From an uncultured Clostridia bacterium (lineage in GTDB: Bacteria; Bacillota; Clostridia; TANB77; CAG-508): 64,000 nucleotides of DNA. The notes beneath the pieces are model-generated. The model did not search any database. It had not been told where the DNA came from and was given only the letters and a program-made list of their open reading frames with translations. The stretch's first letter is position 1. Each line of letters opens with the position of its first letter. The position numbers and the translations under genes were made by a program. Where the stretch lies: the NCBI GenBank assembly GCA_948896235.1, contig CAQUUC010000002.1:154272-218271 (forward strand). Direction: 5' to 3'. Shown here in pieces: positions 51,124 to 64,000 of this stretch.

Positions 51124-52542
51124 TTAAAATACTTTTTCAAAAGTGTCTTTCTCAATTTCATCTGGAACTTCTATTGGATAAGTTCCAGTAAAACATCCTT
51201 CACAAAATCCACTAGCATTAGAAGCTTTCGCTATTTTCCTTAAACTTTCTATGCTTAAATATTCAAGCGAATCTGCTCCTATTTCTTTTCTTATATCTTC
51301 TTTAGTCTTATTTATTGCAATCAGTTCGTCTTTTTTTGCGACGTCTGTTCCAAAATAACATATTCCTAAAAATTCAGGTGATGCTATTCTTAAATGTATT
51401 TCTTTTGCTCCAGCTCTACGTAATGTTTTTATTAATCTTGTTATTGTTGTTCCTCTAACAATTGAATCATCAACTAATATTATTCTTTTTCCATTTACAG
51501 TTTCTTTTATTGGATTAAGTTTTAATAATACTTGTTTTCTTCTTTTAGTTTGTGTTGATTGTATAAATGTTCTTCCTATGTATTTGCTCTTTATAAATGC
51601 CATATCATATGGAATTTTTGATTGTTTAGAGTAGCCTAGTGCTGCATCTAGTCCTGAATCTGGAACACCTGCAACAAAGTCTGCTTCTACTGGAGCTTGA
51701 AGTGCTAAAGCTTTTCCTACTTCTTCTCTAAAATGATGTACATTTACTCCATCTACGATTGAATCTGGTCTTGCAAAATATATATATTCAAAAATACATA
51801 GTCCATCTTTCTCACCATTTTTACAATCATATGATTTCATTTCATTATCAGCAATTACTATAACTTCTCCTGGTTTTACATCTCTTTCTAAATCTGCTCC
51901 CATAATATCTAAGGCACAACTTTCCGAAGAAAAAATTATATCATTACCTAGCTTTCCAATACAAAGTGGTCTAAAGCCTTGTGGATCACGTACTGCTATT
52001 AACTTTTGTGAACTCATTATTAGTAATGAATATGCGCCTTTTATGTATTTCATAGTATTCATTACAGCTTCTTCAATAGAACCAACTTTTAGTCTTTCTC
52101 TTGCTATTATGTGTGCAATTACTTCTGTGTCTGAAGTAGAATTAAATATTGCTCCATTTTCTTGTAGTTCTTTTCTTAGTTCTACTGCATTTGTTAAATT
52201 TCCATTATGTACTACTGCCAAATTTCCTTTTGCATATCTAATTACAATTGGTTGAGCATTTTCTTTTTTTGGTGCACCTGTTGTTGAATATCTTACATGT
52301 CCTACTGCCATTTTTCCAGTTGTAAGTTTATCTACAACTTGTTGGTTAAACACATCAGAAACTAAGCCAACATCTTTATGATAAGATATAATTCCTCCAT
52401 CATTTATAGCAATACCACAAGCTTCTTCTCCTCTGTGCTGTAAGCTAGAAAGCCCAAGACATGTATAATATGCAACATTTTCTTCTTTTGATTCTGAATA
52501 AATACCAAAAATTCCGCATTCTTCTTTTAATTTCTTTAACAT
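51124..52542 (-). CDS. purF: Amidophosphoribosyltransferase
   Basis: 472 residues. Short propeptide MLKKLKEE before the N-terminal nucleophile Cys9 (CGIFGIYS); Ntn glutaminase domain to about 230 (GHVRYSTTG, VHNGNLTNAVELR); PRTase domain with the PRPP loop ILVDDSIVRGTTITRL. Cysteines near the C-terminus (NASGFCEGCFTGTYP) match the 4Fe-4S type of Gram-positive PurF. First committed step of purine synthesis. AT-rich leader hairpin immediately upstream. Confidence 0.94.
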   Translation of the reverse strand: MLKKLKEECGIFGIYSESKEENVAYYTCLGLSSLQHRGEEACGIAINDGGIISYHKDVGLVSDVFNQQVVDKLTTGKMAVGHVRYSTTGAPKKENAQPIVIRYAKGNLAVVHNGNLTNAVELRKELQENGAIFNSTSDTEVIAHIIARERLKVGSIEEAVMNTMKYIKGAYSLLIMSSQKLIAVRDPQGFRPLCIGKLGNDIIFSSESCALDIMGADLERDVKPGEVIVIADNEMKSYDCKNGEKDGLCIFEYIYFARPDSIVDGVNVHHFREEVGKALALQAPVEADFVAGVPDSGLDAALGYSKQSKIPYDMAFIKSKYIGRTFIQSTQTKRRKQVLLKLNPIKETVNGKRIILVDDSIVRGTTITRLIKTLRRAGAKEIHLRIASPEFLGICYFGTDVAKKDELIAINKTKEDIRKEIGADSLEYLSIESLRKIAKASNASGFCEGCFTGTYPIEVPDEIEKDTFEKVF

Positions 52543-52552
52543 AAAAAAACCC

Positions 52553-52592
52553 CAAATCTTTTATAAACTACCTTTTTATTATAAAAGATTTG
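52553..52592 (-). terminator. Terminator/attenuator hairpin abutting the purF start
   Basis: Fourteen-base arms CAAATCTTTTATAA / TTATAAAAGATTTG; after the right arm come GGGG and seven T directly before the purF ATG. It ends the AI-2E-family gene, or attenuates purF. Confidence 0.75.
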
Positions 52593-52656
52593 AGGAAAAA
52601 TGTATAGTATATTTTATTATTTTTTTCGACTTTTTATTTTAATTATTTAACCTTCT

Positions 52657-53790
52657 CTATGTGCTAATATTTTTCATTGAATTTTTATATTCAATATAAT
52701 CTTCTATTAATATTTTTATTACTGTAAATATTGGTACTGCTAAAAACATTCCAAATACTCCAAAATATGCTCCACCAATTGTTACTGCAAATATTACAAG
52801 TAAAGGACTAATTTCTAGTGAACTTCCTATTATTTTTGGATTTATAATATTTGCATCAATTTGCTGTAATACTATAACAATTATAGCCATCCATACAGCT
52901 TGAGATATTCCCCCTGTAAATATAGTTATTATTATTGAAACTCCTACTCCTATTATTGCACCAAAGTATGGTATTAAGTTTGATATTCCTATTAAAAATC
53001 CCAGTAATACTGCATATTTTACTCCTAAAATTAACATCGCAATAGAAGTAAGTATTCCTACTATTATTGCATCTATTATTTGACTTGATAGGAATTTAAA
53101 AAATATTGTATTAGTATTATTAAAATATTTTCCTATAGAATTGTAAGTTTTTTCTTTTAATATTGCTCCTGCTAATTTTTTCATAAAATTTAGAATTCTT
53201 GTACGTTCAAGTAATACATATACTGATACTATTAGTGATACAAAGAAATCAAAAATTCCATTTGCTATTCCAATAGCTCCTTTTGCATATTCTGTTATTG
53301 TATTTAGGTTTATATACTCTTCTATTTTTATGTCTGATAGGCTATTTGCTATTTTTTCTATATCTATTTTTCTTAAAATCGATTCTTCTGGTATATTTTT
53401 TAATCCTTCCATTGTATTGTTATAATACCCTACTAAATTATTGGCAAGATCTTGAATACTTGTAGCTAGTGTTGGTATTATAAAGTTCATTGCGAGTATT
53501 ATAAGTATTATGGCTATTAAATATACTGTAAATACGCTTAAAGTACGTGCTTTTTTCTTTACTATTTTTAGTTTTGATTTTAGGTAAAACCCTTCTATTT
53601 TTTTGCTAGGTATATAAAGTATATATGCTATAAGTATTCCTACTATAAATGGCATTAATACACTTATTATTCCTTTTATCCAGTTTGATATTTGCGTAAA
53701 GTTATCTAGTGTTTTATATACTATTATTACTGCTACTGCAAATATAAACCAGTATAGCCATTTCCCCCATATATTATTTTTCTTTTCCAT
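52657..53790 (-). CDS. AI-2E family transporter/permease (PerM/YdiK-like)
   Basis: 377 residues from the ATG at 53790 (AAAGGAG eight bases upstream). About eight membrane segments, e.g. WLYWFIFAVAVIIVYKTL, VYLIAIILIILAMNFIIP, AVLLGFLIGISNLIPYFGAI and LLVIFAVTIGGAYFGVFGMF; the LIGISNLIPYFGAIIG motif is the family hallmark. Exports small molecules or ions; substrate unknown. The earlier in-frame start would run into the preceding gene's stop, so the later one is used. Confidence 0.85.
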   Translation of the reverse strand: MEKKNNIWGKWLYWFIFAVAVIIVYKTLDNFTQISNWIKGIISVLMPFIVGILIAYILYIPSKKIEGFYLKSKLKIVKKKARTLSVFTVYLIAIILIILAMNFIIPTLATSIQDLANNLVGYYNNTMEGLKNIPEESILRKIDIEKIANSLSDIKIEEYINLNTITEYAKGAIGIANGIFDFFVSLIVSVYVLLERTRILNFMKKLAGAILKEKTYNSIGKYFNNTNTIFFKFLSSQIIDAIIVGILTSIAMLILGVKYAVLLGFLIGISNLIPYFGAIIGVGVSIIITIFTGGISQAVWMAIIVIVLQQIDANIINPKIIGSSLEISPLLVIFAVTIGGAYFGVFGMFLAVPIFTVIKILIEDYIEYKNSMKNIST

Positions 53791-53846
53791 TTCATCTTCT
53801 CCTTTTTTGTTCTTACTTGTGCCAACCGCTTCTAGATAGGTATTTG

Positions 53847-54602
53847 TTATAATTCTATCTCTAATTCTACTGGACAATGGTCACTACCATATATTTCAGT
53901 ATGTATTTTAGCATCTCTTATTTTTTCTTTTATATCATTTGATACTATAAAATAATCTATTCTCCAACCTATATTTTTTTCTCTTGCATTACCCATATAT
54001 GACCACCAACTGTATTCTATCTTTTCTGGGTACATATACCTAAAAGAGTCTGTGAAGTTTGCTTTTAAAAGTTCCGTCATTTTTCCTCTTTCTTCATCTG
54101 TAAAACCTGCATTTCTTCTATTGGTTTTTGGATTTTTTAAATCTATTTCTTCGTGTGCTACATTTAAATCTCCACACATTATTACTGGTTTTTTGTTGTT
54201 TAAATTGCTTAAGTATTTTCTTATTTCGTCTTCCCAAATCATTCTGTAATCTAGTCTTTCTAACTCTCTTTTTGAATTTGGTACATATATATTTACTAAA
54301 TAGAACTTTTCAAATTCTAGAGTTATAACTCTTCCTTCTAAATCGTGTTCTTCAATTCCTATTCCATAGGTTACATTAACTGGTTCTATTTTTGTAAAAA
54401 TTGCTGTTCCTGAATATCCTTTTTTTACCGCACTATTCCAATATTCTTTATACCCTTTAAGTTCAAAATTTTCTATTTGTCCTTCTTGCATCTTGGTTTC
54501 TTGTATACAAAATATATCTGCAGCTATATCATAAAAAAAATCTTCAAATCCTTTTTTCATTACTGCTCTTAATCCATTTACGTTCCATGAAATTAATTTC
54601 AT
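53847..54602 (-). CDS. xth: Exodeoxyribonuclease III/AP endonuclease ExoA
   Basis: 251 residues, endonuclease/exonuclease/phosphatase fold: LISWNVNGLRAVMKKGF (metal Asn), CIQETKMQ (Glu), GDLNVAHEEIDLKNPKTNRR, and the catalytic pair GSDHCPVELEI. Repairs abasic sites. Start at 54602 with AAGGAGG upstream. Confidence 0.93.
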   Translation of the reverse strand: MKLISWNVNGLRAVMKKGFEDFFYDIAADIFCIQETKMQEGQIENFELKGYKEYWNSAVKKGYSGTAIFTKIEPVNVTYGIGIEEHDLEGRVITLEFEKFYLVNIYVPNSKRELERLDYRMIWEDEIRKYLSNLNNKKPVIMCGDLNVAHEEIDLKNPKTNRRNAGFTDEERGKMTELLKANFTDSFRYMYPEKIEYSWWSYMGNAREKNIGWRIDYFIVSNDIKEKIRDAKIHTEIYGSDHCPVELEIEL

Positions 54603-54685
54603 ATTTTCTTAGCCTCCTTAAGCTTTTAAAGTATTATACCTTATTCATATACTTTTTGCAATATTTGTTTCTTTGGAAAATTGTG

Positions 54686-54714
54686 TTGACTTTTTGTATG
54701 TAATATGTTATCTT
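54686..54714 (+). promoter_or_regulatory. Promoter of the toxin mRNA
   Basis: TTGACT, 17 bases, TATCTT; about 75-bp leader follows before the toxin's ATG. Confidence 0.6.
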
Positions 54715-54790
54715 TTATTGTATTGATAGAAGTAAACTTCAGAAAAGTGCAGTGTCATCTTGATTCTACATAAGAAAAGAGGTGATGCTT

Positions 54791-54892
54791 ATGAATAAAT
54801 TGATATTTAAATGTTTGATACTTTCCATAATCTTCAATATAATATTGTTATTCATAATATTCGCTTTAATTATATTTTTAATTTTAGCATAA
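54791..54892 (+). CDS. 33-residue hydrophobic peptide, probable type I toxin
   Basis: GAGGTG site then MNKLIFKCLILSIIFNIILL and FIIFALIIFLILA to the end: one membrane helix with a basic start, as in Fst/TxpA-type and clostridial type I toxins. A minus-strand RNA with its own promoter covers its 3' end (see next entry). A leader longer than the peptide is also typical. It probably depolarises the membrane if the antisense RNA is lost. Confidence 0.7.
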   Translation: MNKLIFKCLILSIIFNIILLFIIFALIIFLILA

Positions 54893-54980
54893 AAAATTGC
54901 ACTATCTGAATAGCCCTTCAGTAGTGCAGTAATTTTTTCACAACAAGATGGCTCACGTTTTATGTGGTAAGCTTCTATCT
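54893..54980 (-). ncRNA. Antisense antitoxin RNA candidate
   Basis: Minus-strand promoter TTTACA (55014-55009), 16 bases, TATAAT (54992-54987); predicted start near 54980. The RNA ends in a hairpin (TGCACTAcTGAA / TTCAgaTAGTGCA) plus T6 that is also the toxin mRNA terminator on the other strand. It overlaps the toxin's 3' region by about 90 bases, and its CATCTTG is also complementary to the toxin leader near 54753. Confidence 0.6.
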
Positions 54981-55093
54981 ATTTTTATTATAACATAAAC
55001 ATTTTATTTGTAAATACTTTTTGTCAAAAATATTTGTTTTTTTTAAGCTTATTTGCTATAATAGGACTATATTTAAAAAAGGAGATTTTTGAT

Positions 55094-55667
55094 ATGTATA
55101 ATTTAGTTGTTTTTGCTTCACGGAAGTGGCACTACTTTACAAAGTATTATTGATTCTATAAATGATGGAGAATTAGAGGCTAGAATTAATTTAGTTGTAT
55201 CTGATAACTCAAATGCTTATGCAATAGAAAGAGCAAAAAAAAGTAATATTGATACTTATATTATTAATTCTAAAACTAAGGAAGATATTGATTATGAGTT
55301 ATCTTCTGTTTTGGAAAAATATGATGTTGATCTAATTGTCCTTGCAGGATATTTAAAAATGATTGGTGACCATTTAATAAATAATTATAGAATTATAAAT
55401 ACTCATCCTTCTTTACTTCCTAAGTTTGGTGGAAAAGGTATGTATGGAATGAAAGTTCACCAAGCTGTATGGGAAGCAAAGGAAAATTTTACTGGTCCTA
55501 CTATTCATTTTGTTAATAATGAATATGATAAGGGAAATATTATTGTTCAAACAAAAATTGAAGTTAAAAATACAGATACTCCTGATGTAATAAGTGCAAA
55601 AGTTCAAGCAATTGAAAAAATACAACTTGTAGAAACTTTAAAACGATTTACAAAAGGAGAACACTAA
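55094..55667 (+). CDS. purN: Phosphoribosylglycinamide formyltransferase, read through a +1 site
   Basis: 190 residues after recoding. Start at 55094 (AAGGAG upstream): MYNLVVFAS, then CGG. Skipping the C gives GSGTTLQSIIDSINDGELEA, the phosphate loop of GAR transformylase (FASGxGT/SN). Further signatures: DLIVLAGYLKMIGDHLINNY, the IINTHPSLLPKFGGKGMYG (catalytic His/Asn), and VNNEYDKGNIIVQ with the Asp. Transfers formyl from 10-formyl-THF to GAR. The zero frame stops after ten codons; there is no other start that would include the phosphate loop. Confidence 0.92.
55121..55123 (+). other. In-frame CGG, +1 recoding site in purN
   Basis: TCA CGG A. Zero frame stops ten codons later (TGA); +1 gives the conserved GSGTT phosphate loop. 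Confidence 0.9.
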
Positions 55668-55699
55668 AAAGATGCTCTGCATATGCAGAGCATCTTTTT
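55666..55699. terminator. Shared terminator of purN and purD
   Basis: Perfect palindrome of 34 bp (AAAAAGATGCTCTGCA / its complement) with T5; overlaps both stop codons of the convergent genes. Confidence 0.95.
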
Positions 55700-56999
55700 A
55701 GTGTACATATATATTTCCTATGTCTTTTCTGTAGTCCAAAACTTTATCAACATCTTTTTCTATTACATCATATACTTGTTTTCTTATTTCTTCAAAATTG
55801 TCTCCAGTTTTTTCGATTGCAAATAATCTTGAATTACTTACTGATGTATATGTATCTCCTTCTACTTTTTTTGCATTTGCAAAATATAATTTTACTCCTG
55901 ATTGTTTTATGTCTTTTGTGTTTAGTTTAAATATTGTAGGTTCTTTATTTGGTTTTACAGCATAATCTTTACTTACAACATATACTGTAAATGTATATGT
56001 GTTTTTAAACTTACAGTTTTCTACTGATAATGTTCCATTTACTATGTTTTCTAAAACTTCTGTAAATGGGGTTTCTAAAGCGTTTAATACATTAATTGCT
56101 TCTGGATCTCCAAATCTTGCATTAAATTCTATGAATTTTATTCCTGCTTTAGTTTTAAAGAAGCCTCCATATAGTACCCCTGTGAATTCTAAACTATCTT
56201 TATTTAAATAATTAATTGTTTTTTTCATTAACTCAGCACATTCATCTACATCTTCTTTTGTTAAGAATGGTAATAATCCATTAGGATAACTTAAACAGCC
56301 CATTCCACCTGTTCCTGGTCCTAAATCTTTCTCATAACGATATGGATAATCAAAGGTTATTGGCATTGGTACTACATTTTTTCCATCTGTTAAGCACATA
56401 ACTGTAAATTCAGAGCCTTCTACTTTATCTTGTATAATTACTTTTCCGCTATCCTCTAAGCAAGCTTTAGCATATTCATATCCTTCTTCTATACCTTTAA
56501 AGTGTATTCCACCTACTTTTACTCCTTTTCCTCCAGTTAGACCTTCTGGTTTAACTACAAAATTATCTTCTCTATAATTTTTTATTACTTCATCTAATTC
56601 TTCTATATTCTCTACTTTATAGTTTTTTATAATTACTTCTGGTGCAAGTTCATTTACTACTTCAAGTGCATAAGTTTTACTCCATTCAATTTTTGATCCT
56701 TTTGAAGTTGGTCCAAATACTTTAAGTCCTAAACTTTTTGCAAGATCAATTAATCCATCTTGTAATAAATTGTCACTGCTTATAACGCAAAATTCTAATT
56801 CATTTTCTTTAATAAATTTTTCTACTAATTCTTTATCAAATGGAGAACCTACAATATATTTTCCCCCTGATGCTTCTACAGCTTCTACAATTGACGGATT
56901 CTCATATGGTAAAACTGAATATAACTGATATCCTTTACTAATATACTCTCCAATTACTGCTTCTCTTCCACCATTTCCTAATAATAAACATTTTTTCAT
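55698..56999 (-). CDS. purD: Phosphoribosylamine-glycine ligase
   Basis: 433 residues, ATP-grasp. N-terminal CLLLGNGGREAVIGEYI, ATP-grasp loop VVKPEGLTGGKGVKVGG, EGSEFTVMCLTDGKNVVPMP, FTGVLYGGFFKTKAGIKFIE with FNARFGDPEA. Makes GAR, the substrate of purN opposite. The usual GNGGREHA histidine is Val here (GGREAV), a mild oddity. AAGGAG start. No frame problems. Confidence 0.9.
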   Translation of the reverse strand: MKKCLLLGNGGREAVIGEYISKGYQLYSVLPYENPSIVEAVEASGGKYIVGSPFDKELVEKFIKENELEFCVISSDNLLQDGLIDLAKSLGLKVFGPTSKGSKIEWSKTYALEVVNELAPEVIIKNYKVENIEELDEVIKNYREDNFVVKPEGLTGGKGVKVGGIHFKGIEEGYEYAKACLEDSGKVIIQDKVEGSEFTVMCLTDGKNVVPMPITFDYPYRYEKDLGPGTGGMGCLSYPNGLLPFLTKEDVDECAELMKKTINYLNKDSLEFTGVLYGGFFKTKAGIKFIEFNARFGDPEAINVLNALETPFTEVLENIVNGTLSVENCKFKNTYTFTVYVVSKDYAVKPNKEPTIFKLNTKDIKQSGVKLYFANAKKVEGDTYTSVSNSRLFAIEKTGDNFEEIRKQVYDVIEKDVDKVLDYRKDIGNIYVH

Positions 57000-57148
57000 A
57001 ATCTTTCCTCCGTTTTTTATTATGTTACAATAATATAATTTAACTAAAAAAATGTCAAGAAAAGTGATAAATTAATAGCTCATTTATGGTTATTTCTAAT
57101 AATATATCAGCAATTAAAATAAGCATAAGATATCCTATAAATTACAAA

Positions 57149-57173
57149 AAGGGTCGTATTATATACAACCCTT
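57149..57173 (-). terminator. Terminator of the 3D-domain gene
   Basis: AAGGGTTGTAT / ATACGACCCTT with one G-U pair, then T5. Confidence 0.85.
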
Positions 57174-57187
57174 ACCATTATTTAATT

Positions 57188-58187
57188 TTACATATACACA
57201 TAGCATTCAAGACTTCTTCTTCCAAATTGTAATGCCCCAGAGTGTGTGCTCATATAAACATCTAGTTTATTATTTTTAATTGCTCCACCTCTATCTTGTA
57301 CTACAAACCATCCACCATTTGGTTTATCTTTAAAATATGGTATATAAATTATTGTTCCAATAGGATATGCTGAACCTGCAGCAAGTGTATACCATGAAGT
57401 TGCTCTTGCTCCTGATGATGTTATTCCAGTGGTTTTTCCACAACATTTGCTACATGCACAATATGCTGATGTATTAAAGGTTTTTACTTGTGGTGTTTTA
57501 CCTTCTACTTTCTTTGCAAGTGTTGTACTTGCAGTAGTTGCAGGATTGTAAGTTGATCTTTCAATGCTTGCTCTCGATGTTACCGCCTTTTTATTAACTT
57601 CAACCACCTTATTTACAGGTTGTTTTATTATTGTCTCTTTTAATACTGTCCTTTCTATTTCAACATCATTCCTAAATTTTGCTTTATATGTGATTTCTTT
57701 TAAACCATTTTTACCTTGTGTTATTATTCTGTTTGATGAATCTGCGCTTGAATTTCCCGCATCTTTTGTTATTGTTTCAAAAGGAATTTCTACTTGTTCC
57801 GTAATGATTTTTTCAACTATAGTACTATAATTTCCTAATAATTGTTCTACCTGAACTTCTTTATTTTCTTCGGCAAGTTTTATTACAGTATCTCCATTCT
57901 CTAATGCCTTTGTTATTGTGATTACTTTATTTCCGTAAGATATCTGCATCTAAATTAGGAACTACTATTTCTTCCGGTAAAACTACTATATGACTTTCAT
58001 CTAGCACATCTTTTACCTTTGTCTTTGTTGTTAATACATTTATTTCATAATTATTTGAAAGTATAATTTTCACATTATTCAATTGTACATTTGTAGCCAT
58101 TACACTTACACCTAAAACAAACATAAGCATAATTGCTATAATCGCTATTCTTCTTATGGAAAGTGACGCTTTCTCATTATTAATCAT
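57188..58187 (-). CDS. YabE-like cell-wall protein with 3D domain, read through a +1 site
   Basis: 332 residues after recoding. One N-terminal membrane anchor (IAIIAIMLMFVLGVSVMAT), DUF348-like repeats (VLTTKTKVKDVLDESHIVVL), a G5-like stretch (about 135-200) and a C-terminal 3D domain with AYCACSKCCGKTTGITSSGA, GSAYPIGTIIYIP and VVQDRGGAIKNNKLDVYM (the three Asp). Probably a wall-cleaving lytic transglycosylase-like enzyme. Unshifted reading stops at codon 86; skipping the C of CGG at 57935 gives ILGNKVITITKALENGD and joins the two halves. Separate expression of the second half would lose the membrane anchor. Confidence 0.85.
57933..57935 (-). other. In-frame CGG, +1 recoding site in the 3D-domain gene
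   Basis: TTA CGG A. Zero frame stops two codons later; +1 gives GNKVITITKA, the expected repeat continuation. Confidence 0.86.
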
Positions 58188-58269
58188 TTGAATAAATTTC
58201 CCTCCTTCAAGTGATATGCTTATTATATACTATAAAAATTTAAATGTCAAATTTTCCTTAAATCTGCAA

Positions 58270-58301
58270 AAGCCGCTATATAATAGTATTATATGCGGCT
58301 T
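58270..58301 (-). terminator. Terminator after the GH94-like gene
   Basis: AAGCCGC / GCGGCTT outer arms and an AT-rich inner stem, then T4 on the minus strand. Confidence 0.8.
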
Positions 58302-58361
58302 GTACATAATATATTCCAAGTTTTTCCTATGAAATAAAGGGTTTTATTTTATGATATTTTT

Positions 58362-64000
<5,639 letters not shown>

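Noticed and set aside
51005..52656. Purine or other riboswitch upstream of purF
   Set aside because: Only a terminator-like hairpin is visible; no conserved aptamer core could be recognised.

Overview
The window is AT-rich, gene-dense DNA from a low-GC Firmicute, most likely an anaerobic (probably uncultivated) member of the Clostridia. The evidence is a four-subunit 2-oxoacid:ferredoxin oxidoreductase, an 8Fe ferredoxin, WalR/WalK, RicT, a YabE-like 3D-domain protein, and a prophage carrying Spo0E-like and Spo0A-like sporulation domains. I found no rRNA, tRNA or CRISPR array.

Layout. 1-5.3 kb: a restriction-modification island (controller-type regulator, two candidate nuclease genes, and a convergent m5C methyltransferase) with a degenerate IS3-family element inserted exactly in the terminator hairpin shared by the convergent genes. 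5.5-8.7 kb: porCDAB operon behind a near-consensus promoter. 8.75-9.1 kb: a small unknown gene. 9.15-44.9 kb: a complete-looking HK97-type siphoprophage (about 35.7 kb) with serine integrase, CI/Cro switch, replication genes, late regulator, terminase-portal-capsid-tail-lysis genes, and accessory genes at the left end. It sits inside the 3' end of a ferredoxin gene and swaps that gene's last codons for phage-encoded ones. 44.9-64 kb, mostly minus strand: ferredoxin, ricT, holB, lepB, walK, walR, pyrB, purF, an AI-2E-family membrane protein, an AP endonuclease, a probable type I toxin-antitoxin locus, purN (+), purD, a YabE-like 3D protein and the C-terminal 1,878 residues of a giant NdvB/GH94-like protein.

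Main discovery. Twelve times, in ten genes, an apparent frameshift occurs at the same thing: a zero-frame CGG triplet followed by any base. In every case skipping the C and reading GGN (glycine) restores the family sequence. Six are host genes (porB, ricT, holB twice, purN, the 3D protein, the GH94 giant twice) and four are prophage genes. Several host genes are expected to be essential or central; in holB one shift lies inside the Walker A loop. In my manual scan of every recognised gene I found no zero-frame CGG that has to be read as arginine, except one in the small gene at 8750-8950, while CGG spanning codon boundaries is common. This looks like a general recoding rule (CGG-N read as glycine, or +1 slippage at an unassigned CGG codon) used by both the chromosome and its phage. 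It is not scattered pseudogenes. Coordinates below use the recoded full-length products.

How the parts work together: por plus ferredoxin form an anaerobic pyruvate-oxidation module; purF, purN, purD and pyrB are nucleotide synthesis; walRK, lepB, the 3D protein and the GH94 giant concern the envelope; the prophage has separate early and late minus-strand blocks split by a regulatory gap, plus independently promoted moron genes.
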